Part shown: positions 47,416-56,115 of the stretch, piece after piece
Layout of the letters: each line of letters starts with the position of its first letter
Numbering within the stretch: the first letter of the stretch is position 1
Assembly: GCF_001613005.1 (NCBI RefSeq)
Contig: NZ_BDBN01000023.1
Coordinates: 1-64,000, forward strand
DNA: 64,000 nucleotides
Direction of reading: 5' to 3'
DNA from: Nocardia nova NBRC 15556
GTDB lineage: Bacteria; Actinomycetota; Actinomycetes; Mycobacteriales; Mycobacteriaceae
Program-made: the position numbers and the translations under genes
Notes under the pieces: model-generated
Told to the model about the DNA's origin: nothing
What the model saw: the letters and a program-made list of their open reading frames with translations, nothing else
Database searches by the model: none

Positions 47416-47721
47416 ATGGGTGACTTCGGCCAGATTTCCTACGACTTCGGAACGATCGACGATGCCGGTAGCGGTATCAAGACCGAGGCGATGAACATCA
47501 CCGCTGCGCTCGAGGATATGGAAAAGAAGTTTCAGGACTTCATTACCGCGCACTGGACCGGTAGTGATGCCGCCCACGCGTTCCAGAGCGTGCAGCAGAA
47601 TTGGCGTCAGCAGTCCGATGAGCTCAGCGCTTCGCTGGCTCAGCTCGGTGCCCACACTGTCGGCGCCGGGGAGCAGATGCAGGGCGCAGACGTTCTGGCG
47701 GCCAAGCTGATCGCCGGCTGA
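47416..47721 (+). CDS. WXG100 family ESX-4 substrate (partner)
   Basis: A 101-residue WXG100 protein with a canonical turn W47-T-G49 and no YxxxD/E tail; export probably depends on the partner encoded 58 bases upstream. TAAGGAGAAG precedes the ATG. A strong terminator follows. Confidence 0.9.
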   Translation: MGDFGQISYDFGTIDDAGSGIKTEAMNITAALEDMEKKFQDFITAHWTGSDAAHAFQSVQQNWRQQSDELSASLAQLGAHTVGAGEQMQGADVLAAKLIAG

Positions 47722-47750
47722 CAGGAAGTATCCGATCGATCGAGACGGCA

Positions 47751-47794
47751 ACGGCCGCACACCCGAAAATTCGGGCGGTGCGGCCGTTCGTCTT
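47751..47794 (+). terminator. Strong intrinsic terminator after the ESX-4 esx pair
   Basis: ACGGCCGCAC / GTGCGGCCGT (10 bp) encloses a second stem CCCGAA-AA-TTCGGG, followed by TCGTCTTT. It ends the plus-strand operon before the convergent lipoprotein genes. Confidence 0.85.
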
Positions 47795-47822
47795 TCGCGG
47801 TGTGGGAGCCGCAGCGGTCGCT

Positions 47823-49013
47823 CTACCAGCTGGTGGCGAGTATCGCGTATTGCGCTGCGGCGCGTTGTTGAGCGTCCTTGATTTGTGAGCTGGCTACTCT
47901 GGCAGCGTAGCGGCCGTATCGAACAACACAGCGGAATCTGTTGTCGGTGAACACCTGCTGTTCGGTATTTTCCTCGCAAAACGCATCCGGCACGCCCTGT
48001 GGAGGATCGATTGAGCTTCTTACTCTTCGACGCAACTCCTCGGCCAGTGCCTGTGCGCTCGCTGCATCCGCTGAGCGAAAGAGCGTTGTAGAACCTTCTG
48101 TTGTGGATACCGCCTCGATCTTGCCTTTGTCGGCCAATATCTTGCCGTCCGAATTGGAGACGTTCAGAAATCCACGCGTCGTAAACGACCCCGACGTGAG
48201 CAGGCTGGGGCCATAGAAACCTTTCGCTGCGAGCGTCTTGCGATACATTCCGTTCGGGTCGTACGGGAGATGCAGAATATCGCGCTTGGACAGCGGTGGA
48301 AAATCGCGCAGCAACGGAATCTGGACGTCGTAAATATGCTCGATAAATGACGTGAGCTGCGGTAGTTCCGGCTGTGGCGCGCGGGCGAATACGTCCAGAA
48401 GGTAGTTGCCTTCAGCCATTCTCGAACCGATCGTTCTTATCCCGGGGCGCCAATGCGACCGGGCAGTGGGATACTTGTCCAGCTGAACGGACTGATTTTG
48501 ATCTCCCGCTATTGCGAAATCAGCGTCTTCGAAGGCTTTGGCGGCGGCATCGGCCGACTGTTTGTCCGGGAACTGGTATACCGAGATATCGACGAGCTCA
48601 TCGGCGTCGAACACCTCGTTTTCTTTTTGTTGCCGCTTCTCCGTCATGACTCCATACAGCATGCCGTTTCTTTCGAGAGCAGTCACGAGCCCCTCGGACA
48701 TGTCTTTATTCAGCCCGTCCTTCGGTTCCACGATTGCGCCCGCGCTGTTGCTGGTCAATTTGGGTTCGATCTCGGTACCGATTGCAATTTTGTCGAGCAA
48801 CCGCATTGCGGCCAATTGTTTTCCGAAATAGAGTTGAGGGATGTACCGATATTGCATATCGATCGGGTCGGTTGAATAGCTGCCCACGTCCAGTTTGCGG
48901 ACATCGATCTCCCCCGGTGTCGGAGTTCCTCCGACGCTCGCTCCGCATGATGAGAGGGTCAGTGCTAATGCTGCGATGACCGATAGGCAGCCGGATGCTC
49001 GCATAATGTGCAT
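47823..49013 (-). CDS. Exported lipoprotein, paralogue A1 (DUF7373-like)
   Basis: A 396-residue lipoprotein with lipobox LSSC-G at about residue 23. It shares with four neighbours the segment EIDVRKLDVGSY just after the lipid anchor and a C-terminal region with two cysteines, RFRCVVRYGRYAARV and DAQQRAAAQYAILA. I associate this with the nocardial lipoprotein family DUF7373; function is unknown. Codon use is visibly less GC-rich than in the paralogues at 52-57 kb. It is the last gene of a seven-gene minus-strand run and lies 12 bases after paralogue B1. Confidence 0.8.
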   Translation of the reverse strand: MHIMRASGCLSVIAALALTLSSCGASVGGTPTPGEIDVRKLDVGSYSTDPIDMQYRYIPQLYFGKQLAAMRLLDKIAIGTEIEPKLTSNSAGAIVEPKDGLNKDMSEGLVTALERNGMLYGVMTEKRQQKENEVFDADELVDISVYQFPDKQSADAAAKAFEDADFAIAGDQNQSVQLDKYPTARSHWRPGIRTIGSRMAEGNYLLDVFARAPQPELPQLTSFIEHIYDVQIPLLRDFPPLSKRDILHLPYDPNGMYRKTLAAKGFYGPSLLTSGSFTTRGFLNVSNSDGKILADKGKIEAVSTTEGSTTLFRSADAASAQALAEELRRRVRSSIDPPQGVPDAFCEENTEQQVFTDNRFRCVVRYGRYAARVASSQIKDAQQRAAAQYAILATSW

Positions 49014-49025
49014 CGTTCGATCTCC

Positions 49026-50246
49026 CTATTTGCTGTTCGCCAGAATGGAGTACTGTGCCGATATGCGCTGTTGTGCGTCTCGAAGTTGCTGAGACCAGAC
49101 AATAGCGGAATACCGGTCGTACCGAACATGGCAGTAGTATCGGATATTCGTGTCCGGGCCCTTGTAATTGAGGCATTTTGCGTTGGGAAGATGGGGTGGT
49201 GAATCCACTCGGCGCATGAATTTTCCCGGCGCGCTCCGAAGCTCGAATATCCGCTCAGCTGCTGCTTTGTCCTTGGCGCGTACCACCTCGCCGGCATCGT
49301 AGGCGACACGGTCCACACCGTTGTCACGATATAGCTTTTCGATAGCCTGCGGTTCGTCGATCAACTGCATAGCGCCATGTAAATCGAAAGTACCGGGCAC
49401 ATTTTGAAAAGAGTCTCCTTCGGGTCGGTGCAACGCTCGGGAGCGGACGCCATCCGGATCGACGGGGACCTTCATGAGCTGATCAACCGGTGTGGGAGTG
49501 AAACTTCGTAACTTGTCGGTGGTAGCGGCAATGGATTTCTGAGCTAGATCTGTAAGAGACGGCAGATCCGAGACTCCGAGTTCGGTATTCTCGAAGTTGT
49601 CGACGATCGTCACTATGACGTATTTGTCGTATGCCGTCCATGTTGCCAACGTTTGTTTGGCCGGCTTCCACCTCGCAACGGTATCCGGATACTTCGCCAA
49701 CGTCGTCGGCTCAACCGGTCCGTCGTCGTAGAAGTCCGCTTTAGATAATTCACCGGCCGCGTTTCGAGCGGATTCGGCATCGGAAAATAGAAGCACCGAA
49801 TTCGCAAGTTCGTATGAGAGCGAATAGGCTTCGTTGGAACTGCCCAACGCGGTGAATCCGCCGACATAGTTCTTCGCCGCTGCGTTGAAATTCTCTTCGT
49901 GAAGCCATCGAAACATCGAGCTGAGGTGGAACTGCGGCCCGACATCGAGAAATGCGTGTGTTCCGGAGCTTTGCCCCACGGTGAGCTTCGAATCCACCTC
50001 GTACGGCAGTGGCAGAGCACTCCCCAGCCGGTTGGCTTCCATGAAGCGTGCGACATACATGTTCTTGGGCAGACCGAGGTCGGCCGGTTTGGTGCTGTAT
50101 CCGCCGACGTCGAGTTGTGCGAGATCGACAACCGGGTCGGTGACTTTCGTTGTGTCCGTGTCGGTTCCGCATGCCGCAGACGTTGTGGCGGCGGCGGCCA
50201 GCCCGATCGCCGCGATGATCTTGGCGGCAACTGTCAATGATTTCAA
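49026..50246 (-). CDS. Exported lipoprotein, paralogue B1 (DUF7373-like)
   Basis: A 406-residue lipoprotein with a signal peptide and lipobox TSAAC-G near residue 26, then VVDLAQLDVGGYSTKP and the C-terminal YYCHVRYDRYSAIV and DAQQRISAQYSILA. It is closest in layout to the lipoprotein at 53274-54482 (shared NRLGSALPLP-type segment). Like A1 it uses more A/T-rich codons than its surroundings. Function unknown; an envelope role is inferred from the lipid anchor. Confidence 0.8.
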   Translation of the reverse strand: MKSLTVAAKIIAAIGLAAAATTSAACGTDTDTTKVTDPVVDLAQLDVGGYSTKPADLGLPKNMYVARFMEANRLGSALPLPYEVDSKLTVGQSSGTHAFLDVGPQFHLSSMFRWLHEENFNAAAKNYVGGFTALGSSNEAYSLSYELANSVLLFSDAESARNAAGELSKADFYDDGPVEPTTLAKYPDTVARWKPAKQTLATWTAYDKYVIVTIVDNFENTELGVSDLPSLTDLAQKSIAATTDKLRSFTPTPVDQLMKVPVDPDGVRSRALHRPEGDSFQNVPGTFDLHGAMQLIDEPQAIEKLYRDNGVDRVAYDAGEVVRAKDKAAAERIFELRSAPGKFMRRVDSPPHLPNAKCLNYKGPDTNIRYYCHVRYDRYSAIVWSQQLRDAQQRISAQYSILANSK

Positions 50247-50345
50247 TGCTCCCCCCTCTTTTTCGGATCTTGCACGGCCGATGATCCAGCCGCAATTCGA
50301 GGCGTACGAGTGTGACCGACCGGACTTTTCAGGTCGGCGCCGGAC

Positions 50346-51956
50346 CTACTTCACCTGGTTGTGGAGAATCGGGACCAGCTTCTCCAACAGTGTCTGCTCC
50401 GAGGCCGGTGTCCAGTTCCGCATGGCGGAGACGGCAACGGGGTCATCGAGAGGAATCACTGTTGCTCGTGCACTCGCGATGCTGTACGGCAAACCCAGCA
50501 GGCCTCCGCCGCCTGCCTTCGGGTCGCTGCGCACGGCAAGGATGTAGCTGTCTGCCGAAGCCTGGAGCTCCGGATACGGGTCCGTGATGGGACGCGGGGA
50601 AGTTTCGTCGCCGTTCTTCTGATACTGAAGGTTGTAGACGAAGCCGAGGTCTTCCATGAACTTGGATTGTGAGGTGCCGCCGAGATAGACGCTGAAAGTC
50701 TTCTCGCCTGTCACATCCAGCATCGTGATGGTCTTTCCCGCGAAGGAAGGATTCGCCGCACGCGCTTGGGGCAGTGACGTATAGGCAGTGACGGTCGTCG
50801 TCGCGGCGGCCGATGCCGAGGTGGTCGCCGGCCCCGTCCCGCCCGAATTGCCCTGGGTTGCCCACACTCCGATGCCGGCGGCCAATCCTACGGCGACGAG
50901 TGCTCCGACTCCGCCGAGGAGCAAGGGTTTGCGGCTCTTGGGTTTCGGTTCGAGGAGGCGGGAGAGGTCGGGGTCGGGGCGGTGGCCGGTTTGGGTGGGG
51001 ATTGCGGATTGGGTCCGGTGGGGGATCGGGGTGCGAGGGTCGGTCTGGGGGCGGGGGTCGAAGACCTGGATGGGGTAGGTCGGGGAGGTGGTGGTGCGGA
51101 TCGGGCTGTGGCCGGGGGTGAGGGCGTTCGCGGCGGCGTCGGTGAGTTCGCGGCAGCTGCTGAAGCGGTCGGCGGGATTCTTCGCCAGGGCGCGCGCGAA
51201 GACGTGGTCGATCGCCGGTGGTAGCCCGGAATTGACGGCGGTGGCGCGAGGCGGCGGCTCGTAGAGGTGCCCCATCATGACCATCGCGGGTTGGGTTGCG
51301 GGATACGGGTTCTGGCCGGTGATGAGCTTGTAGAGCGCGCAACCCAGGCTGTAGATGTCGGCTCGGCTGTCGACCGCCATGCCTTGGAGTTGTTCCGGCG
51401 GCGCATAGGCGATCGTCGCGACGAAGCTGCCGGTCTGGGTGAGTTCGGTGGCGTCGTCGGCGGATTTGGCAACACCGAAATCGGTGAGCAGGACGCGTTC
51501 CTCGTCATCGTCCTCGGGGGTCGACAGCAGGAAGTTCGCGGGTTTGACGTCGCGGTGCAGGAGTCCGCGGCGGTGCGCGTAGTCCAGGCCCTTACCGACC
51601 TCGGTGACGATGCGCAGGGCGCGCAGCGGAGTCATCGAATGCGGGTCGCGGGCCAGTTCGGCCGAGGCGTCGGTGCCGTCGACGTACTGCATGGCGATCC
51701 ACAACTGGCCGTGCTCTTCACCCCGGTTGTAGACCGAGACGATATTCGGATGATCCAGGCCGGCAGCGAGATTGGCCTCGCGTTCGAATCTGCCCCGGAA
51801 TTCGTGGTTGGACGACAGTTCACCGCTGAGCACCTTGATGGCGTCCATGCGGGGGAGGCTCGGATGTTTGGCGAGATACACCGTGCCCATCCCACCGGCG
51901 CCCAGCTGGCGAACGATCCGATACCCACCGACGATGGTGCCGGGACTCATCACCAT
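50346..51956 (-). CDS. Transmembrane Ser/Thr protein kinase (PknB-type, no PASTA)
   Basis: A 536-residue Hanks-type kinase. Residues 10-275 form the kinase domain: Gly loop GAGGMG (19-24), catalytic Lys41, HRDVKPAN (134-141), DFG (159-161) and APPEQL. A proline/threonine-rich linker, one membrane helix (about 345-367) and a 165-residue extracellular part follow. The outer part has no PASTA repeats and no domain I recognise. ATG 51956 has AGGAG ten bases upstream. It sits between two lipoprotein pairs on one strand, so the lipoproteins may be its ligands or partners (inference). Confidence 0.93.
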   Translation of the reverse strand: MVMSPGTIVGGYRIVRQLGAGGMGTVYLAKHPSLPRMDAIKVLSGELSSNHEFRGRFEREANLAAGLDHPNIVSVYNRGEEHGQLWIAMQYVDGTDASAELARDPHSMTPLRALRIVTEVGKGLDYAHRRGLLHRDVKPANFLLSTPEDDDEERVLLTDFGVAKSADDATELTQTGSFVATIAYAPPEQLQGMAVDSRADIYSLGCALYKLITGQNPYPATQPAMVMMGHLYEPPPRATAVNSGLPPAIDHVFARALAKNPADRFSSCRELTDAAANALTPGHSPIRTTTSPTYPIQVFDPRPQTDPRTPIPHRTQSAIPTQTGHRPDPDLSRLLEPKPKSRKPLLLGGVGALVAVGLAAGIGVWATQGNSGGTGPATTSASAAATTTVTAYTSLPQARAANPSFAGKTITMLDVTGEKTFSVYLGGTSQSKFMEDLGFVYNLQYQKNGDETSPRPITDPYPELQASADSYILAVRSDPKAGGGGLLGLPYSIASARATVIPLDDPVAVSAMRNWTPASEQTLLEKLVPILHNQVK

Positions 51957-52032
51957 CAGTAACAAACTCCTGGTAGTTCGGCGGGCCGCGTATCGTCGCG
52001 GAGCTTACTGGACTTCGAGGTGGGCGGTCGAG

Positions 52033-53277
52033 TCACGGCTGCCACTGGCTGTTGGCGAACAGGGCGTACTGCGCGGCCGCGCGTTGATGCACGTCGACCA
52101 GCTGATTCGAGGTCACATAGCCGACGTAGTTGCGGTAGGCGACGATGCAGGTATAGCGCTTCAGCCCGCCGTCGGCGTTCTTCGTACCGTTCTCTACGCA
52201 TGCCGAATCCGTGAGCTGGGGAACCGGATCGACGGCCGGGCCACCGCCCTGGAAGATGATGCGATCGGTGACAGCCTTCTTCGCCGATGCGCCGTCGGCG
52301 GCGCGCACCACCAGAGCGTCGGAGGTTTTGGCGAATTCGTCGGCCTTCAGGGCGGCGACGCTCTGCGCGGCGGCCTTTCGATCGGACATGTAGTGCAGGA
52401 TTCCGTGCGGACCGAATACGCCGTTGTCGTCGCCGTATTGGGGACGCCCCGACTGACCGGTATTGAGCGCCCGGCTGAGCAGGTAGTCCGGATCCCAGGG
52501 AAGTTTGACCGTGTCCTCGTCGGAAATCGGCGGCAGCCGGTCCAGCAGGGGGAATTCGACGTCCAGGGCCTTCTCGGTGAGCGAGGTGAGGCTGTTCAGG
52601 TTCGGTGTCGGAGTGAGGGCCAGTACCGACACCACATAGGAGCCGTGCGCGAGGAAGGAGCGGATCGACGGTGTTCCGGGGAGCCAATGGGCGTGCGCAT
52701 CAGGATATTTCGCGAGTGGCACCGGCTGGTTCTGGTCTTTGTAGGCGTTGAAATCGGCGTTGTAGAAATCGGTGGCGGCCCGGGTGGCGCTTGCGGCGTC
52801 GTCGAACTGCATGACCGACAGTGCGAGCACCGTGGAATAGGGCTTCTCGGGTTTCGGCCAGCCGGCGAAACCCCAGCCCGCGTCCTTGTCGCTGGCCGCC
52901 GTCGAGAATCCGTACACCATGTGGTCGCGCTTGGCGACGGCCTCCATATCGTTCTCGTTGCCGAGCGCATCGGGCAGGACGCCGGCGGAGAAGCTGCCCG
53001 CCTTCTCGCGTTTCGTCAGCGACGGGTCGACCTGGTCCGCGGTTACCACGTACTCGGCGAGGCGCATGCCGGCGGCCTCGGGTGCGTTGACGAAGCCCGG
53101 CCGATAGTCCACGTGGATATCGAGCGGCCGCACATCGTAGTTGCCGACATCGAGCTTCCGGACATCTATTTCCGACGGACCGGCCCAGCCGCCGACGGTC
53201 GCGCCGCACCCGGTCGCCGCCAGAACTCCGCCGAGGCAGGCCGCGGCGGCCGCCGCCCGGACGAATCGTGTGGTCAT
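52033..53277 (-). CDS. Exported lipoprotein, paralogue A2 (DUF7373-like)
   Basis: A 414-residue lipoprotein with lipobox LAATGC-G near residue 24, SEIDVRKLDVGNYDVRP and a C-terminal YTCIVAYRNYVGYV and DVHQRAAAQYALFA. It is the GC-rich counterpart of A1. Its ATG overlaps the stop of B2 (ATGA), so the pair is translationally coupled. The kinase gene follows after 76 bases. Function unknown. Confidence 0.82.
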   Translation of the reverse strand: MTTRFVRAAAAAACLGGVLAATGCGATVGGWAGPSEIDVRKLDVGNYDVRPLDIHVDYRPGFVNAPEAAGMRLAEYVVTADQVDPSLTKREKAGSFSAGVLPDALGNENDMEAVAKRDHMVYGFSTAASDKDAGWGFAGWPKPEKPYSTVLALSVMQFDDAASATRAATDFYNADFNAYKDQNQPVPLAKYPDAHAHWLPGTPSIRSFLAHGSYVVSVLALTPTPNLNSLTSLTEKALDVEFPLLDRLPPISDEDTVKLPWDPDYLLSRALNTGQSGRPQYGDDNGVFGPHGILHYMSDRKAAAQSVAALKADEFAKTSDALVVRAADGASAKKAVTDRIIFQGGGPAVDPVPQLTDSACVENGTKNADGGLKRYTCIVAYRNYVGYVTSNQLVDVHQRAAAQYALFANSQWQP

Positions 53278-54482
53278 TTCGGATCCGCCTTCACCAGGAT
53301 GGTGTACTGGGCCGAAATGCGTTGCTGCGCATCCAGTAACTGCTCGCCCCAGGCCAGCGAGGCATATCGGCCGTAGTACACCGAGCAGTAGAAGCGGACG
53401 GCCAACATCTCCTTGCCGTTGTATTCCCGGCATTTCGCGACCGGAAGATTCCGCGGGGACGCCGCCTGCTTGAAATGTTTTTCCGCTCCGCCCAATTCGT
53501 CGCGAATATCTGCGGCGGCCACGGCATCGCGGGCTCGGTACAGTTCGTTGCCGTAATCGGCGAAGCGGTCGACGCCGTCGCGGTCGTACCACGCCCGGGA
53601 CTCGCCCGGATCGCTACTGAAGTGCAGCCCGGCATGTCCGAGGTAGACACCGGGCGGGTTGAGCCATTCGCCGGTCGCCTCCTTCGGCCGGATCATGCTC
53701 CGGCCGAGCATCCCGTCGATGTCGATCGGGTGGTCCATCAGTTTGTCCGGGGGTGTCGGCTGAAACTTCGCGAGCGCGGGCGCGACGGTGTCGAGACTTT
53801 TCTGCACACGCGAGACGAGCGCCGGGAGATCGACCTTGTTGAACCAGTTCTTGGCCTGGTCGTAGACCGCGGTGAAGACGACCAGCCGACCCGCCGGATA
53901 CCAGTTGCTGATCGCCTGTTTGGTCGGCACCCAATGTGCATGCGCCAGCGGATAATTGGGGATGGCGACCGCTTGGGTCTGCGGGTCCCGGCCGAAATCG
54001 CGCCGCTCCAGGGCCACGGCGACCTCGGTCGCGCGCTGCTCGGTCGGGAAGATCATGGCCGCGTTGACCAGCTCGCTTCCCAGGTTGTCCGGGTCGTCGC
54101 GGCCGTAGGACGCGAAGCCGCCGATCAGGTCCGGGGCGTCTTCGGCGAAGTTGCCCAGGTCGGTGAAGTCCTTCATCACCGACGTCTTCGGATCGAGGAA
54201 GACCAGGGTGTCGAGTTTGCCGGTGTGGGTGAAGGCCGGATCGATATCCATCGGCAGCGGCATCGCGCTGCCGAGTCGCTCCGCCTCGAAGAATGCGGCC
54301 TGACCCGGATTGGCGGGCTTGCCCATATCGCGCGGTGTGGCGTCGTACGGTCCCACGTCGAGACCGCTGAGATCGACGGTCGGTTCGGCGGCCGGAGGGG
54401 GAGCCGGATCGGAGCCGCATCCCGTCGCGGCCAGCGCCAGCGCGGCCACGGCAGCGGCCAGCACACGCACGGAATTTCGCAT
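53274..54482 (-). CDS. Exported lipoprotein, paralogue B2 (DUF7373-like)
   Basis: A 402-residue lipoprotein with lipobox LAATGC-G near residue 22, a Pro/Ala stretch, TVDLSGLDVGPYDATP, ERLGSAMPLPMD and a C-terminal FYCSVYYGRYASLA and DAQQRISAQYTILV. It is the GC-rich counterpart of B1. ATG 54482 opens a clear signal peptide; the frame's upstream extension is not used. It is coupled to A2 by a 4-base overlap. Confidence 0.82.
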   Translation of the reverse strand: MRNSVRVLAAAVAALALAATGCGSDPAPPPAAEPTVDLSGLDVGPYDATPRDMGKPANPGQAAFFEAERLGSAMPLPMDIDPAFTHTGKLDTLVFLDPKTSVMKDFTDLGNFAEDAPDLIGGFASYGRDDPDNLGSELVNAAMIFPTEQRATEVAVALERRDFGRDPQTQAVAIPNYPLAHAHWVPTKQAISNWYPAGRLVVFTAVYDQAKNWFNKVDLPALVSRVQKSLDTVAPALAKFQPTPPDKLMDHPIDIDGMLGRSMIRPKEATGEWLNPPGVYLGHAGLHFSSDPGESRAWYDRDGVDRFADYGNELYRARDAVAAADIRDELGGAEKHFKQAASPRNLPVAKCREYNGKEMLAVRFYCSVYYGRYASLAWGEQLLDAQQRISAQYTILVKADPK

Positions 54483-54621
54483 AGTCCCCTCCCACAGGCT
54501 CCACGCCGGTGAACACAGGTGCCTGCTCGGCCGACGCTGCGAAGAAGATAGCACCCGTCTCCGACGGGTGCCCTTCACCGGCGGCGGCACCCGATGTGCG
54601 GGCGTCGCTGTGGGCGGGGTG

Positions 54622-56040
54622 TCAGGCCCCCGTCCGCAGATCGCCGACGAACTTCTCGCACACTGCGGCCATGGGCTGCCAGTCGCCGGCAGGATATTGG
54701 CAGCCGACGCTGACCTGCAGGCCCGAATCCACCAGCACCTGCCAGCGCACCGTGGTGCCGTCGCCGGGAGTTTCCTCGTAGGACAGCCCGGGGCGGCCGC
54801 CGAAGATCACGTTGCGCTGCAGCGGCCCGACCGTGCCGGCCGGTCGTTTGGCGATCTGGGTTTCGAGCGTGGCGGCGACGTCCTCGATGCCGGAGCCCGC
54901 GGCGAGATCCTTCTGGACCAGCGAAATACGTTCCCGCGCACCGTCGTTCGGGGAGAAATCGACCCGGGCGCCGGAGCGATTGGTGATATGCCAGCCCGCC
55001 GGGACCACCGCCTCGACCCGCCCGAAGGACTCCGCGGGCGGTGCCGCCGCCGCGGTCGGTGAGGCGATGGGGGACGGGTGCGTACCGGTGGATTCGGCCG
55101 TCTGCGACTCGCCGCCGGATCGGGTCAGCACCACGGCGGCCGCCACCGCGGCGACGATCACCGCGAACACAGCGGCGCCGATGAAGAGGGGAGTGCGGCG
55201 CTTCGGTGGCGGCGCGGTCGCGGCCGCATGCTCGTGCAGCGAGCCGACCCACGGTGTCTGCGGGGCGAACTGCGCGGGGCGAGTCGCGGGGGACACCGCG
55301 GGCCCGCCCCGGACCAGATCCACACCGGACATCCCGCGCAGGTCGACACCGAAGCCGTAGCGCCGGGACAGTTCCGCGCGCATCGCGTCGAGCAGTGCGG
55401 GTTCGGCGGCGCCGACGACCACGAGATAGCTGGGTTTGCGGCCGCCGAGCAGTCGATCGACGACATCGACGACGGCCTCCACGCCGCGTCCCTCGGCCAG
55501 GTCCGCGGAGCCGATCGTCGGCTCGTATTCGCAGGCCTCGATCCAGGTCTCGGTGCCCGAACGGCCGGTGAGGGTGACGGTCGTGGTGAGCGTATTCAGT
55601 TCCACCACCGCGATGCGCTGCTGCTGCGAGGTGCTCGCGGACAGTCCGGCCACCCGCAATGCCAGCGGTTCGACGCTGATCTCGCCGGCCAGACGGCGGG
55701 CGCCGGCCTCGAGCGCGGCGCGGCGGCGCGTGCCCCACTCCGACGGGCTCACCACCGTGAGCCGCTCACACGCGCTGGGCAGCCGCAGATTCGTCAGCAC
55801 CGCGCCGAAGATCGCGGCGAAGGCGTCGGCGACGGTCGGCAGCATCGGGACGAAGGCGATGCGGTCCGCTGCGGCCAGCCGTACCACCGAGACGGCGGGG
55901 GAGGGCGGTTGAAGTGGTTCTCCCACAACGAGACTCGCGCCGTCGCTGGCGGGGACCACCGAGGGAGCGCCGTCCCAATGAGTGGATTCGCTGCGCGCCC
56001 ACAATCGGCTGTCGGTCAGTATCAGATCGACCGTGGACAT
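54622..56040 (-). CDS. Type VII secretion-associated protein, Rv3446c type, with degenerate Hsp70-like domain
   Basis: A 472-residue membrane protein. Residues 1-240 follow the layout of an Hsp70/actin-type ATPase (VVSPSEWGTRRRAALEAGAR, VEPLALRVAG, then RIAVVELNTLTTTVTLT where DLGGGT would be expected), so ATP binding is doubtful. A membrane helix (about 280-302) precedes an extracellular domain of the Rv3446c C-terminal type (WHITNRSGARVDFSP; CEKFVGDLRT). ATG 56040 follows GGGGGAG. In M. tuberculosis its relative lies between eccC4 and esxU on the same strand; here it is displaced 8 kb and inverted. Confidence 0.75.
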   Translation of the reverse strand: MSTVDLILTDSRLWARSESTHWDGAPSVVPASDGASLVVGEPLQPPSPAVSVVRLAAADRIAFVPMLPTVADAFAAIFGAVLTNLRLPSACERLTVVSPSEWGTRRRAALEAGARRLAGEISVEPLALRVAGLSASTSQQQRIAVVELNTLTTTVTLTGRSGTETWIEACEYEPTIGSADLAEGRGVEAVVDVVDRLLGGRKPSYLVVVGAAEPALLDAMRAELSRRYGFGVDLRGMSGVDLVRGGPAVSPATRPAQFAPQTPWVGSLHEHAAATAPPPKRRTPLFIGAAVFAVIVAAVAAAVVLTRSGGESQTAESTGTHPSPIASPTAAAAPPAESFGRVEAVVPAGWHITNRSGARVDFSPNDGARERISLVQKDLAAGSGIEDVAATLETQIAKRPAGTVGPLQRNVIFGGRPGLSYEETPGDGTTVRWQVLVDSGLQVSVGCQYPAGDWQPMAAVCEKFVGDLRTGA

Positions 56041-56115
56041 CAGCTCCCCCTTCCAGGCTGGGTCTCGCGGCATAGTACTCCAGCACGGTGACGCTCCCGC
56101 GCCGCCCGGGCTCGG

